DNA of 64,000 nucleotides from Methylobacterium ajmalii (GCF_016613415.1 NZ_JACWCT010000081.1:1-64000); one strand, 5' to 3'; shown: positions 46,747-56,558, numbered from the stretch's first letter. Notes: generated from the sequence alone by a model not told the origin. Numbers and translations: made by a program.

Positions 46747-47898
46747 TTAGCGCATAGCGGCACTTCGTTGCGGGCGCCGTTCCTCTGCCGCCGGGAAGGT
46801 CAGGCGGATCGACGTCCCCTCGCCGGGGGTGCTGCGGAGCGCCACGGCGCCGTTCTGGCGCTTCACCACCGCGTTGAGGATGGCGAGGCCGGTGCCGCGG
46901 CCGGGTTCGCGCGTGGTGAAGAACGGCTCCAGCGCCCGGCCCAGCACCTCCGGGGCCATGCCGGATCCGGTATCGGCCACCGTCAGGGCGACGTGGCGCC
47001 CGGCCGACCCGTCCGCCGCCACGCCCTCGCCGCCGTGGTTGCGGGTCTGGATCGTCACGCGCCCGCCCGCCGGCATCGCCTCGACGGCATTGCGCAACAG
47101 GATCTGCAGGATCAACTCGGTCTGGACCGGATCGACGCAGGCGATCCACAGGTCGCCGGCGAGGTCGAGATCGAGGGCGACGCTCCCGCCGAGCACCGCC
47201 TCGGCCCGCCCGCGGTGATCGCGCAGCAGCCCGTTGAGGTCGACCGGCCGCGGCTCCGGCCGGTGTCTTCGCGAGAAGGCCAGGAGGTGGCGGGTGAGCG
47301 CCGAGGCGCGCTCGGCCGCGTCGGTCGAGCGGGTCAGCGCCCGCTGCACGAAGGCGTCCGGGTGCTCGCCGAGGCGCCGGCGCAGGCCGTCGACGTAGCC
47401 GACGAGGATCTGCAGCAGGTTGTTGAACTCGTGCGCGACGCCGTTGGTGAGCTGGCCGAGCGCCTCGCGGCGCTGCGCCAGGCCGAGGGCCGCCTCGAGG
47501 TCGCGGCAGCGGGAGGTGTCGACGAGCTGAATCAGGCGGGCGCCGTCCTCCCCGCCCACCGGGGAGACATGGAGCGCGGCCCACAGGGTCGCGCCGTCGC
47601 GGCGGCGCACCAGCACCTCGGCGCTGGCCGGGCCACGCCCGGCGAGGAGGGTCCGCAGGGCATCCTCGGCCTCCGAATCGGCGGCGAGCGCGGTGATCCT
47701 GCCGGGAACCGCGCCCAGCAGGGTCTCGGCCGCGGAATTAGCGAACAGGATCGCGTCCTCGGCGCCGGCCGCGACCACGACGGAGGGCAGCGGCGCCGCC
47801 GCGAGCGCCGCTCGCAGGGGCCGGAAGGCGCCGGAGCCTGAGACCTCGGAGCCTGTGACCTCGGGGGTCTCAGCCGGCACGGGCGGGGCCTCCATCAT
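46747..47898 (-). CDS. PAS-containing sensor histidine kinase
   Basis: A 383-residue cytosolic kinase. The N-terminal PAS-like domain (about residues 30-140) has SVVVAAGAEDAILFANSAAE and WAALHVSPV. The phosphorylation site is in LGQLTNGVAHEFNNLLQILVG (His at about 155). The ATPase domain has the N box LRNAVEAMPAGG, G1 DTGSGMAPEV and G2 GRGTGLAILNAVV (about 255-375). The HEFNN-type H-box is that of NtrB-like or hybrid PAS kinases. No partner response regulator gene is adjacent. The start is ATG 47898 or 47895. Confidence 0.9.
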   Translation of the reverse strand: MMEAPPVPAETPEVTGSEVSGSGAFRPLRAALAAAPLPSVVVAAGAEDAILFANSAAETLLGAVPGRITALAADSEAEDALRTLLAGRGPASAEVLVRRRDGATLWAALHVSPVGGEDGARLIQLVDTSRCRDLEAALGLAQRREALGQLTNGVAHEFNNLLQILVGYVDGLRRRLGEHPDAFVQRALTRSTDAAERASALTRHLLAFSRRHRPEPRPVDLNGLLRDHRGRAEAVLGGSVALDLDLAGDLWIACVDPVQTELILQILLRNAVEAMPAGGRVTIQTRNHGGEGVAADGSAGRHVALTVADTGSGMAPEVLGRALEPFFTTREPGRGTGLAILNAVVKRQNGAVALRSTPGEGTSIRLTFPAAEERRPQRSAAMR

Positions 47899-48006
47899 GG
47901 CGCGGCAGGGGCCGCCCGCCCGGCAGCCGCATCGTCCACGCGTTCTGGACCATCACTCTAGAGCAAGTCCGGGCAAGCTGAAAACCGGGGGACGGTGGGG
48001 TAACCG

Positions 48007-48756
48007 TCATGGATCCGTCGGCGGGGCGACCTCGCCCCGACCATCGTCCTCGACCAGGACGGTGGGCCCGAAGATCGCCTCGAAGCGCCCGCGCAGCACG
48101 GCGTCGACCTCCGGCAGGGTGACCGGCCGTCCGAGATCGACGAGGCTCGTCACCCCGTGCTCGCGAACGCCGCAGGGCACGATGCCGGAGAAGTGCGACA
48201 GGTCCGGCTCGACGTTCAGGCTGATGCCGTGGAAGGTCGCCCAGCGCCGTACCCGGATGCCGATCGCCGCGATCTTGTCCTCGACTCCCGGCCCCTTCTC
48301 CGGTCGGCGCACCCAGACGCCGACCCGGTCCTCCCGGCGCTCGCCCCGCACCGTGAACGCGTCGAGCGTCGCGATCAGCCAGGCCTCCAGCGCGGCCACG
48401 TAGGCGCGCAGGTCCGGCCGCCGCCGGTTGAGGTCGAGCATCACGTAGGCCACCCGCTGCCCGGGGCCATGATAGGTGTATTGCCCGCCCCGCCCCGTGC
48501 GGTGGACCGGGAACCGCTCGGGCGCCACGAGGTCGGCCTCCCGGGCCGAGGTGCCGGCGGTGTAGAGCGGCGGATGCTCGATCAGCCAGACGCGCTCGAG
48601 GGCGCGGCCCTCGGCGATCGCCGCCGCCCGCGCCTCCATGGCGGCCTCCGCCTCGCGGTAGTCGAGGAGCGCGTCGCGCACGACCCATTCGACGGGAGGG
48701 CTGCCGGGCACCGGCAGGAGGCTCCCCGGGGCGGTTCCGAGCCGGTCGTTTACCAA
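48007..48756 (-). CDS. lipB: Lipoyl(octanoyl) transferase
   Basis: A 249-residue enzyme that moves octanoyl from acyl carrier protein to lipoyl domains. The active site Lys161 ([19 protein letters not shown]) and Cys195 ([17 protein letters not shown]) are present, as is the [25 protein letters not shown] motif in the middle. The N-terminus fits a TTG at 48756. No better ATG or GTG lies before the domain start. It is divergent from the fliN-type gene, which also has a TTG start, 60 bases away. Confidence 0.93.
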   Translation of the reverse strand: MVNDRLGTAPGSLLPVPGSPPVEWVVRDALLDYREAEAAMEARAAAIAEGRALERVWLIEHPPLYTAGTSAREADLVAPERFPVHRTGRGGQYTYHGPGQRVAYVMLDLNRRRPDLRAYVAALEAWLIATLDAFTVRGERREDRVGVWVRRPEKGPGVEDKIAAIGIRVRRWATFHGISLNVEPDLSHFSGIVPCGVREHGVTSLVDLGRPVTLPEVDAVLRGRFEAIFGPTVLVEDDGRGEVAPPTDP

Positions 48757-48816
48757 GGCTTCACCATAAGATCGGATTGTCGGGGCATCGGTTCGTGGTC
48801 AGGGTGGGTCTGTCCG

Positions 48817-49122
48817 TTGGCGGTTCTCGACATTCTCAAGGTTGACCTCGCGGTGGTGCTCGGGCGGACCCGGATGCCGATCCACATGCTGCTGCGCATG
48901 GGCCGCGGCGCGGTGATCGAGCTCGATTCGACCGACAGCGATATGGTCGAGATCCTCGCGAACAACCACCCGATCGCCCGCGGGCAGATCGTGGTCACGG
49001 GCAACCGCATCTCCGTGGAGGTGACCGAGCTGATCCGCAAGGCCGAGGTGGTGCGCGAGCCGGGCATCCGCATCGGCGACGGCGGCGCCGCCTTCCTGGG
49101 CGCCCTGTCGGACGCGCTCTGA
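48817..49122 (+). CDS. fliN: FliN-type flagellar motor switch protein
   Basis: A 101-residue protein starting at TTG 48817 that consists of a SpoA/FliN domain: LDILKVDLAVVLGRTRMPI, then LLRMGRGAVIELDSTDSD, IARGQIVVTGN and ISVEVTEL. FliN forms the C-ring of the flagellar motor with FliM and FliG. No other flagellar gene is nearby, so it is either an isolated core copy or a paralogue, and the family may also include type III secretion relatives. Cytosolic. Confidence 0.85.
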   Translation: MAVLDILKVDLAVVLGRTRMPIHMLLRMGRGAVIELDSTDSDMVEILANNHPIARGQIVVTGNRISVEVTELIRKAEVVREPGIRIGDGGAAFLGALSDAL

Positions 49123-49244
49123 CGAGAATGTTTGCCAGTTCCGCATCGGGGCGCTTGCGTCCCCCGGGGGGGACTGGTATTCGCAGCCTCGCTTCGGACG
49201 GGTTTCAGCCCCGCCCCGCCGCTTCCGGCGAGATGAAGCAATCC

Positions 49245-49329
49245 GCGGCCGTGGCGGAATTGGTAGACGCGCTAGCTTGAGGTGCTAGTTGGGCAACCAG
49301 TGGAGGTTCGAGTCCTCTCGGCCGCACCA
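49245..49329 (+). tRNA. tRNA-Leu(GAG), copy 1
   Basis: The acceptor GCGGCCG pairs with CGGCCGC (49319-49325), followed by A and encoded CCA. The anticodon stem CTAGC/GCTAG encloses TTGAGGT with anticodon GAG. Long variable arm, as in class II leucine tRNAs. Identical to copy 2. Confidence 0.97.
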
Positions 49330-49517
49330 TCTCTCTCACGAGGTCTTCGACCGGCGGCAGGGGATGGAGACGGAAGTCCGTGCAATAGGTTCGACCAGGT
49401 CGGGCTGTGCGTAGGACGAAGTCGCCGATGAGCGCGCTGTCTTCCCGGCAGTGATGCAGATATTGACTGATGGTTTCAAGACGAGCTGGACCGCTTTTTG
49501 GATGTCCGGCGAACTCC

Positions 49518-49602
49518 GCGGCCGTGGCGGAATTGGTAGACGCGCTAGCTTGAGGTGCTAGTTGGGCAACCAGTGGAGGTTCGAGTCCTCTCGGCCGCAC
49601 CA
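49518..49602 (+). tRNA. tRNA-Leu(GAG), copy 2
   Basis: This is an exact 85-base duplicate of copy 1, starting 273 bases downstream in the same orientation. The 188-base spacer and the flanks differ, so only the tRNA and a few bases upstream (CCGCGGCCG) are shared. Confidence 0.97.
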
Positions 49603-50030
49603 TCCCGCTTCAAGGGATGGTGGGATCCGTTCAGTCGGATCTAGCTTCGCGGATGGCTGTTGCGCGCGGAGCCAAAACCCTAAGATCATTAAACTTCGCT
49701 TGCTGAGCGTGCCGCTCCTCACATCGTGTCCGTATAGCGGTGATAGCGGTCGGGCGACGCGCGCGTCGTGCATCAAGACGGCACGCACCTGCGCCGTGAC
49801 GCAGGATTCCACCACTTCGGACTGGATTGATCCGTCTTGCGGGAAACGTGACCGCGCTGTCCGCCGGCGCACTCGCCAACCCCTGGGAAAAGGTGGCGTT
49901 CGCACCCGGACAATATCGATGAGCGGTGCGACAGGCCGATCCCGGCGGTGCAAATGGACGGCCACGTTCGCGCGGCCGGCCCGCCAACCCCCTTCCCTTT
50001 CGGCGCCGAGCACGGAGCCAACACCCGCCC
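49603..50030. other. Gene-free stretch beside duplicated tRNA
   Basis: About 430 bases between the second tRNA-Leu(GAG) and the ABC-2 permease gene. Open frames on either strand here have poor codon usage and no recognisable domain. Composition is slightly lower in GC than the surroundings. It may be debris of an integrated element. Confidence 0.5.
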
Positions 50031-50810
50031 TCAGTTGAGGAAGCGCGGCACCACGAAGCGAATACCCAGGAGACCGATCAGCGCCATCGTGCCACTGACG
50101 ATAAGCACGTACATAACGTCGGCATCTGCTCCATAACCTGGATAGAATGCTGATCGACATACCTTTACGATGTGCATGAGCGGGTTCCACTGCACATAAT
50201 CATAAATGACTGCCGGCATTGCCTCAACTACAATGACCGTTCCACTAGTAAAATAGACGATTAGAACAGGAACTATGACAATAAACTGCCATTGAATGAG
50301 CATTTGTGAAATAAATACGTTAAAAAATCCTGCGCCTGTTGCAAAAAACAACGCAAGCAGCATAGCCTCACAGAATGCAAATGAATCCCTAGGGACAACG
50401 TGCGCACCAAAACACGCCGCGATAAAAAATGTCATAAAAATACTCAGGCTACTAGTACAGACTTCAACGATCGCGCGCGACATGACAACGTCGAAGAACT
50501 TTACCTGAGGAAAATAAACGAGCTGTCTATTTGATAACGGCCCTTCCATCATCTTTTTAGACATGTAATTGAAAATAATATAAGGGGATAGACCCGAAAC
50601 GGCAAACAGCACGATGCTGTCACCGATCGGCGTCGGCTTTTTCATGACGACATAGGCGGCGGTGATGACGAGGATGTGGGCGCAGGGCCATAAGACCGCG
50701 ACGCTGTAGCCCCACATCGTCCCGCCGAAGCGGGTCCGGATATCGCGCAGCATGAGGGCACCGAGCACATCCAGCTGGACCTCGAGCGCCGATTTTGCCT
50801 GGTACGCCAT
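50031..50810 (-). CDS. ABC-2 type transporter permease (KpsM-like), mosaic composition
   Basis: A 259-residue integral membrane permease of the polysaccharide/polyol-phosphate exporter family (KpsM/Wzm type), with about six hydrophobic helices. Typical features are MLRDIRTRFGG near the N-terminus, the YVVMKKPTPIGDS loop, IIFNYMSKKMMEGP and a C-terminal WNPLMHIVKVCRSAFYPGY. The first 55-60 codons (50640-50810) are GC-rich like the host, while about 50100-50640 is strongly AT-rich with A/T third positions. The reading frame is intact across the junction. No ABC ATPase or export genes are near, so it is an orphan of uncertain function, probably acquired by recombination. Confidence 0.85.
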   Translation of the reverse strand: MAYQAKSALEVQLDVLGALMLRDIRTRFGGTMWGYSVAVLWPCAHILVITAAYVVMKKPTPIGDSIVLFAVSGLSPYIIFNYMSKKMMEGPLSNRQLVYFPQVKFFDVVMSRAIVEVCTSSLSIFMTFFIAACFGAHVVPRDSFAFCEAMLLALFFATGAGFFNVFISQMLIQWQFIVIVPVLIVYFTSGTVIVVEAMPAVIYDYVQWNPLMHIVKVCRSAFYPGYGADADVMYVLIVSGTMALIGLLGIRFVVPRFLN

Positions 50811-50915
50811 CCACCACTCCCGTCGGGCGAGGGGCGCGACGCGCCCTCGACCGGTTGCCCGTTCTCTTGCTGCGCCTAAGCCGACAATACGGCAGCCGGG
50901 TGACCGCCTGCGGGC

Positions 50916-51566
50916 TCAGCCGGCCTCGGGAAGGCCTCTCGCCTCGCCGTGGTAGGAGCGGTTCGGTCGCATGTCGACGGCCGAGGCCATGCGGTTCGAC
51001 ATGTTGAAGAAGCTCGCCACAGCGGAGATGTCCCACAGGTCGCGCTCGGAGAAGCCGGCGTCGCGAAGCGCGTCGCGGTCCTCCTCCTCGATCGTCCAGG
51101 GCGCCTCGGTCAGCGCCACCGCGAAGTCGAGCATGGCTCGGTGGCGGGGCGAGAGGTCGGCGGCGCGGTAGTTCATCACCAGCATCTCGGCCAGCACCGG
51201 GTCGCCCGAGAGGCTGCGCACGGCAGCGCCGTGGGCGGTGAGGCAGTAGTAGCAGCGGTTCACACTCGAGACCGCGACCGCGATCATCTCGCGCTCCAGC
51301 TTGGACAGGCCGGAGGGTGCGGGCATCAGATCATTGTAGAGCGCCGCGAACGCCTCGAGCTTGGCGCCGTCATGGGCGTAGGCCAGCAGGACATTCGGCA
51401 CAAATCCAATCTTTTCCCGACACTTGTCGAAGTAGACTTGCATCTCGGGCGAGAGTTCGGGCGAGGTTGGAAGGTCGAGGGCCATCACCCGTCCTTCGGT
51501 CTCCTGCGGCAACGGCCGCTCTCCGACTTTCGGCTTCGCGCCCGGCTGCTTCTTACCGTTCGACAT
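50916..51566 (-). CDS. AhpD-like / carboxymuconolactone decarboxylase family peroxidase-related protein
   Basis: A 216-residue helical protein. The redox motif Cys105-Tyr-Tyr-Cys108 with His112 (NRCYYCLTAHGA) matches the AhpD-like C-X2-C-X3-H centre used in alkyl hydroperoxide reduction. The stretches DKCREKIGFVPNVLLAYAHD and ERDLWDISAVASFFNMSNRMASA match the uncharacterised peroxidase-related family. ATG 51566 is preceded by GGGAGGG at good spacing, whereas the longer frame to 51596 has none. Cytosolic. Confidence 0.88.
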   Translation of the reverse strand: MSNGKKQPGAKPKVGERPLPQETEGRVMALDLPTSPELSPEMQVYFDKCREKIGFVPNVLLAYAHDGAKLEAFAALYNDLMPAPSGLSKLEREMIAVAVSSVNRCYYCLTAHGAAVRSLSGDPVLAEMLVMNYRAADLSPRHRAMLDFAVALTEAPWTIEEEDRDALRDAGFSERDLWDISAVASFFNMSNRMASAVDMRPNRSYHGEARGLPEAG

Positions 51567-51695
51567 CCCAGTGCCCTCCCGATCGGCATGCCTCACCTAT
51601 AGGCAGTTTGCCTCATGATGGCGAGGTCGGCCTTGCCGGGCCGGAAGCGCTGTGCCACCGCTCGCGCCGTCACCCTCGACAGAGGACGAGCAGAC

Positions 51696-54600
51696 GTGGA
51701 ACCATCGACCGCGACCGCCACCGCCGAGGCGAAAGCCAGCCGGACCGATCTGATCGCCGCCGCCGCGGCGCTGGCGGACGACCGGGGCGGCCCCGGCGGC
51801 TTCGTCCGCGACCTCTTCGGCCGCGTCGCGCCGGAGGATCTGACCGCCTACACGCCCGAGGCCCTGGCCGATCTGGCGCTCGCCGCCCGGGCGCACCTGG
51901 CCGCCGCGCGGCCCGGCCGCACGACGAGCGCGGTGCGGCTCTCCGACGCCGAGGTCGAGCAGGGCGGGCGCCGGCGCGACCTCACGGTGATCGAGGCGGT
52001 CAACGCCAACCGGCCGTTCCTGCTCGATTCGACCCTCGCGGAGATCGTCGCCCGCGGCTACCGCCCCCGCCTCGTCGCCCACCCGATCCTCGGCGTCGAG
52101 CGCGACGCCGAGGGCGCCCTGGTGCGGGTCGTCGGCGAGACCACCGCGCAGGAGACAGGCGGCGAGGCCGGCGGGCTCGCCCGCGAGAGCTTCATCCACG
52201 TCCATCTCGACCGCATCGACGACGAGGCGGCCCGCGCCGCGCTCCATGCCAGCCTGACCCGGGTCTATGCCGACGTCGCCGTGACGGCGGCCGACCACAC
52301 CGCGATGGTCGAGCACCTGGCCGAGGCGGCCGCTGCCTACACGGACGCGCCCTCCCCCCTGGCGCCCGAGGAACGGGCCGAGGCCCGCGCCTTCCTCGAC
52401 TGGCTGCGCGACGGGCATTTCGTGCTGCTAGGCCTGCGCGAGTACCGCGACGCGGACGGCGCCGACCATGCCGGCGTGCCCGGCAGCGGGCTCGGCCTCC
52501 TGCGCGACCCCGCCGTCGAGGTGCTGCGGCGCGGCGACGCCATGGTGGCGGTGACGCCCGAGATCCGCGCCTTCTTGGAAGGGCCCGAGGCGCTGATGGT
52601 CACCAAGGCGAGCCTGCGCTCGCGGGTGCGCCGGCAGGCGCATCTCGACATGGTGGCGATCAAGCTGTTCACCGCCGAGGGCGGCCTGGCGGGCGAGTTG
52701 CGCCTCGTCGGCCTGTTCACCGGCAGCGCCTATGCGAGCCGGGCCGAGGAAGTGCCGTTCCTGCGCCGCAAGGTCGCGGCGGTGCTGCGCAAGGCCGGCC
52801 TCGACCCGACGAGCCATGCCGGGCGCTCCCTCGTCCACGTCCTCGAGACCTACCCGCGCGACGACCTGTTCCAGATCGAGCCCGGCCTGCTCCTGCGCTT
52901 CGCGCTCGCCATCGTGTCGCTCGCCGACCGGCCGCGGGTGCGGGTGCTGGCGCGGCCCGACAAGTTCGGCCGCTTCGTCTCGCTGATCGCCTACCTGCCT
53001 AAGGACCGCACCGACGCCCGGCTGCAGGCCCGGATCGGCGCCTACCTGGCCGAGGGCCTGGGCGGTCGCCTCTCGACCATCGCGCCCGACTATCCCGAGG
53101 GTCCGCTCGCGCGATTCCACGTCATCGTGGCGACGCCGGACGCGCCGCCCGACGAGATCAACGCCGGCCGGCTCGAGGCCGGCATCGCGGAACTCGCCCG
53201 CACCTGGGCCGACTCGCTGCGCGACGCCCTGTCCGAATCCCGCGGGGGCGACGCCCGCGGCCTCGCCGCGGTCTACGCCGATGCCTTCCCGGCCGGCTAC
53301 CGCGAGATGTATGCCGGCGCGCAGGCACTGCCCGACATCGCCATCCTGGAGCGGATCTCGGAGGGCCAGCCCCGGGCGGTCGACCTCTTCCGGCGCCCCG
53401 GCGATCCCGAGACCCGCATCGGCCTCAAGGTGTTCTCCCGCGGCGCGGCGCTGCCGCTCTCGGAGCGGGTCCCGGTTCTGGAGAATCTCGGCTTCCGGGT
53501 CATCGACGAGCGCTCCTACCGGCTCAAGCCGGAGGGCGCCGGCGCCCGGGTGTGGCTGCACGACATGCTGCTGGAGCGCGCCGGCGGCGGGCCGGTCGAC
53601 GTCGCGTCGGTCGAGGGCCCGGTCGAGGCGGCGCTGCTGGCGCTCGCCCGCGACCTCGCCGAGTCGGACGCCTACAACCGCCTGGTGCTGGAGGCCGGGC
53701 TCGGCTGGCGCGACGTCGCGCTCATCCGGGCGCTCGGCCGCTACCTGCGCCAGCTGCGCATCCGCTACGGCCAGGGCTACCTCGCGGCGACGCTCGCGCG
53801 GCATCCCGCCCTCGCCCGGCGGCTGGTCGCGCTGTTCTACGCCCGCTTCGACCCCCGCCGCGACGGCGATCGGGCGAACGCGCAGGAGGCCGTACGGGGC
53901 GAGATCGAGGCGGATCTGGCCGGAGTGACGAGCCTCGACGAGGACCGGATCCTGCGCCGCTTCGTCAACCTGGTGGAGGCGGCGCAGCGCACGAACTTCT
54001 TCCAGATCGGGCGCAACGGCCTGCCCCCTGAGACCATCGCGTTCAAGTTCCGCTGCGCCAAGGTCGACGGGATGCCGCTGCCGCGGCCGCTCTTCGAGGT
54101 GTTCGTCTACTCGCCCCGCGTCGAGGGCGTGCACCTGCGCTTCGGCTACATCGCCCGCGGCGGCCTGCGCTGGTCGGACCGGCCGGAGGACTTCCGGACC
54201 GAGGTGCTGGGCCTCGTCAAGGCGCAGCAGGTCAAGAACGCCGTGATCGTGCCGGTCGGCGCCAAGGGCGGGTTCTTCCCCAAGCGGCTGCCCCCGGCCT
54301 CCGACCGCCAGGCCTGGATGCAGGAGGGCACCGAGAGCTACCGGATCTTCATCCGCACCCTGCTCTCGCTGACCGACAACATCGTCGACGGGGCGATCGT
54401 GCCCCCGCCCGCCACCGTGCGGCACGACGCGGACGACGCCTACCTGGTGGTGGCCGCCGACAAGGGCACCGCCACCTTCTCGGACGTCGCCAACGCGCTG
54501 TCGCTCGAGGCGCGCCACTGGCTCGGCGACGCCTTCGCGTCCGGCGGCAGCCAGGGCTACGACCACAAGGTGATGGGCATCACCGCACGGGGCGCCTGGG

Positions 54601-56558
54601 AGGCGGTGAAGCGCCACTTCCGCGAGGTCGACATCGACATCCAGGCCGAGCCGGTCACGGTGGCGGGCGTCGGCGACATGTCGGGCGACGTGTTCGGCAA
54701 CGGCATGCTGCTGTCGCGCTGCCTGAAACTGGTGGCGGCCTTCGACCATCGCGACATCTTCCTTGACCCCGATCCGGACCCGGCCGTGGCCTTCGCCGAG
54801 CGGCAGCGCCTGTTCGATCTGCCGCGCTCGTCCTGGGCCGATTACGACCGGCAGAAAATCTCGGCCGGCGGCGGGGTCTTCTCGCGCCAGGCCAAGACCG
54901 TGCCGCTCTCGCCCCAGATGCGCGCCCGCCTCGGGCTCGACCAGGCCGAGGCGACCCCGGCGGACGTGATGCAGGCGATCCTGCGCGCGCCCGTCGACCT
55001 CCTGTGGTTCGGCGGCATCGGCACCTACGTGCGCGCCACCTCCGAGAGCGACGACGAGGCCGGCGACCGCGCGAACGACGCCATCCGCATCACCGGCGCG
55101 GAGCTGCGCGCCCGGGTGGTGGGCGAGGGCGCCAATCTCGGCCTCACCCAGCGCGGCCGCATCGAGGCGGCGCGGCGCGGGGTGCGCCTCAACACCGACG
55201 CGATCGACAACTCGGCCGGCGTCAACACCTCGGACGTCGAGGTCAACATCAAGATCGCGCTGGCCACGCCGGAGCGCGACGGCCGCCTGAGCCCGGAGAG
55301 CCGCAACGCACTCCTCTCCGGCATGACCGAGGCGGTGGCCGACCTCGTTCTGCGCAACAACCAGCTCCAGACGCTGGCCCTGTCCCTCGCCCAGCGCTCG
55401 GCGGCGGCCGAGACGGGCTTCGCCTCCCGGCTGATGCAGACGCTGGAGGCCGACGGCCGTCTCGACCGCGGCGTCGAGTTCCTGCCCTCCGACGCGACCC
55501 TGGCGGAGCGGGCGCAAGGCGGCGAGGGCCTGACCCGGCCCGAGCTCGCGGTGCTGCTCGCCTACGCCAAGCTGTCGCTGAAGGATGCCCTCCTCGACAG
55601 CGCTGTGCCGGACGATCCCTACCTCGCCCGCGAGCTTGAGCGCTCCTTCCCGCCGGTGCTGGTGGCGCGCTACCCCGACGCGGTGCAGGGCCACCGGCTG
55701 CGACGGGAGATCATCGCCACGAGTCTTGCCAACGCCATCGTCAACCGCGGCGGGCCGACCATCGTCAGCCGGCTCGCCGACGAGACCGGCGCCGAGGCCC
55801 CGGCCATCGCGGCAGCCTATGCGGTCACCCGCGACGCCTTCGGGCTGGTCGACCTCAACAAGGCGGTCGACGCCCTCGACGGTACGATCTCGGGCGACCA
55901 GCAGCTCGCGCTCTATGCCGAGCTGCAGGATCTGCTGCGCCAGCGCATGGTCTGGTTCATCCGCAATGGCGAGACCGCCGCCGGCGGCATCGAGGCCGCG
56001 GTGCAGCGCTACCGCGACGGCATCGCGGCGGTCTCGGCCGCCCTCCCGGGCGCCCTGCCCCCGGCGGCGGCCGAGGCCCTGACCCGGCGCATCCGCTCGC
56101 TCGTGGACCACGGCGTGCCGGAGGAGCTGGCCACGCGCCTCGCCGCACTCGGCGAGCTGGGCGCCGCGCCCGACATCGTCGAGGTCGCCGAGGCGACCGG
56201 ACGCCCGCCGGCCTCCATCGCCGCGACCCACTTCGCGCTCGCCGACCTGATGCGCCTCAACGCCCTCGCGGCCGCCGCCCGGGCGGTGCCGGTGGCCGAC
56301 ACCTTCGACCGCATCGCCCTGGAGCGGGCGGTTGCCGGCATCGCCGCCGCCCATCGGGCGCTCACCGCCGAGGCCGCGGCGTTCGAGTCCGAGGGCCCGG
56401 CCGCGGTCGAGGCCTGGAGCCAGGACCGCGGCGCGGCGCTCGCCCGCATCCGCACCGCGGTCGGGGCCATCGCCGCCTCGGGCCTCACGGTGTCGAAGGT
56501 GTCGGTGGCGGCGAGCCTGCTGGGGGACCTGGCGAAGCGCGAGCCGGCACGGCCGTGA
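51696..56558 (+). CDS. gdhB: NAD-specific glutamate dehydrogenase, large type
   Basis: A 1620-residue, 180-kDa-class NAD-dependent glutamate dehydrogenase that deaminates glutamate to 2-oxoglutarate, mainly in catabolism. The long N-terminal regulatory part (ACT-like folds, residues about 1-700) precedes the catalytic core (about 750-1250) with GYIARGGLRWSDRPEDFRTE, AVIVPVGAKGGFFPKRLPP (catalytic lysine region), YLVVAADKGTATFSDVAN, GDMSGDVFGNGML and GEGANLGLTQRGRIE. GTG 51696, preceded by AGAGGA, is preferred to the ATG pair at 51615, whose leader looks non-coding. bluB overlaps its stop. Confidence 0.93.
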   Translation: MEPSTATATAEAKASRTDLIAAAAALADDRGGPGGFVRDLFGRVAPEDLTAYTPEALADLALAARAHLAAARPGRTTSAVRLSDAEVEQGGRRRDLTVIEAVNANRPFLLDSTLAEIVARGYRPRLVAHPILGVERDAEGALVRVVGETTAQETGGEAGGLARESFIHVHLDRIDDEAARAALHASLTRVYADVAVTAADHTAMVEHLAEAAAAYTDAPSPLAPEERAEARAFLDWLRDGHFVLLGLREYRDADGADHAGVPGSGLGLLRDPAVEVLRRGDAMVAVTPEIRAFLEGPEALMVTKASLRSRVRRQAHLDMVAIKLFTAEGGLAGELRLVGLFTGSAYASRAEEVPFLRRKVAAVLRKAGLDPTSHAGRSLVHVLETYPRDDLFQIEPGLLLRFALAIVSLADRPRVRVLARPDKFGRFVSLIAYLPKDRTDARLQARIGAYLAEGLGGRLSTIAPDYPEGPLARFHVIVATPDAPPDEINAGRLEAGIAELARTWADSLRDALSESRGGDARGLAAVYADAFPAGYREMYAGAQALPDIAILERISEGQPRAVDLFRRPGDPETRIGLKVFSRGAALPLSERVPVLENLGFRVIDERSYRLKPEGAGARVWLHDMLLERAGGGPVDVASVEGPVEAALLALARDLAESDAYNRLVLEAGLGWRDVALIRALGRYLRQLRIRYGQGYLAATLARHPALARRLVALFYARFDPRRDGDRANAQEAVRGEIEADLAGVTSLDEDRILRRFVNLVEAAQRTNFFQIGRNGLPPETIAFKFRCAKVDGMPLPRPLFEVFVYSPRVEGVHLRFGYIARGGLRWSDRPEDFRTEVLGLVKAQQVKNAVIVPVGAKGGFFPKRLPPASDRQAWMQEGTESYRIFIRTLLSLTDNIVDGAIVPPPATVRHDADDAYLVVAADKGTATFSDVANALSLEARHWLGDAFASGGSQGYDHKVMGITARGAWEAVKRHFREVDIDIQAEPVTVAGVGDMSGDVFGNGMLLSRCLKLVAAFDHRDIFLDPDPDPAVAFAERQRLFDLPRSSWADYDRQKISAGGGVFSRQAKTVPLSPQMRARLGLDQAEATPADVMQAILRAPVDLLWFGGIGTYVRATSESDDEAGDRANDAIRITGAELRARVVGEGANLGLTQRGRIEAARRGVRLNTDAIDNSAGVNTSDVEVNIKIALATPERDGRLSPESRNALLSGMTEAVADLVLRNNQLQTLALSLAQRSAAAETGFASRLMQTLEADGRLDRGVEFLPSDATLAERAQGGEGLTRPELAVLLAYAKLSLKDALLDSAVPDDPYLARELERSFPPVLVARYPDAVQGHRLRREIIATSLANAIVNRGGPTIVSRLADETGAEAPAIAAAYAVTRDAFGLVDLNKAVDALDGTISGDQQLALYAELQDLLRQRMVWFIRNGETAAGGIEAAVQRYRDGIAAVSAALPGALPPAAAEALTRRIRSLVDHGVPEELATRLAALGELGAAPDIVEVAEATGRPPASIAATHFALADLMRLNALAAAARAVPVADTFDRIALERAVAGIAAAHRALTAEAAAFESEGPAAVEAWSQDRGAALARIRTAVGAIAASGLTVSKVSVAASLLGDLAKREPARP

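Noticed and set aside
49562..50038. 158-codon plus-strand frame after the second tRNA
   Set aside because: It starts inside the tRNA gene, its composition is not that of a protein, and no motif is visible.
52428..56354. 1308-codon minus-strand open frame opposite gdhB
   Set aside because: The translation is rich in Arg, Gly, His and Asp without domains, and gdhB on the other strand is unmistakable.
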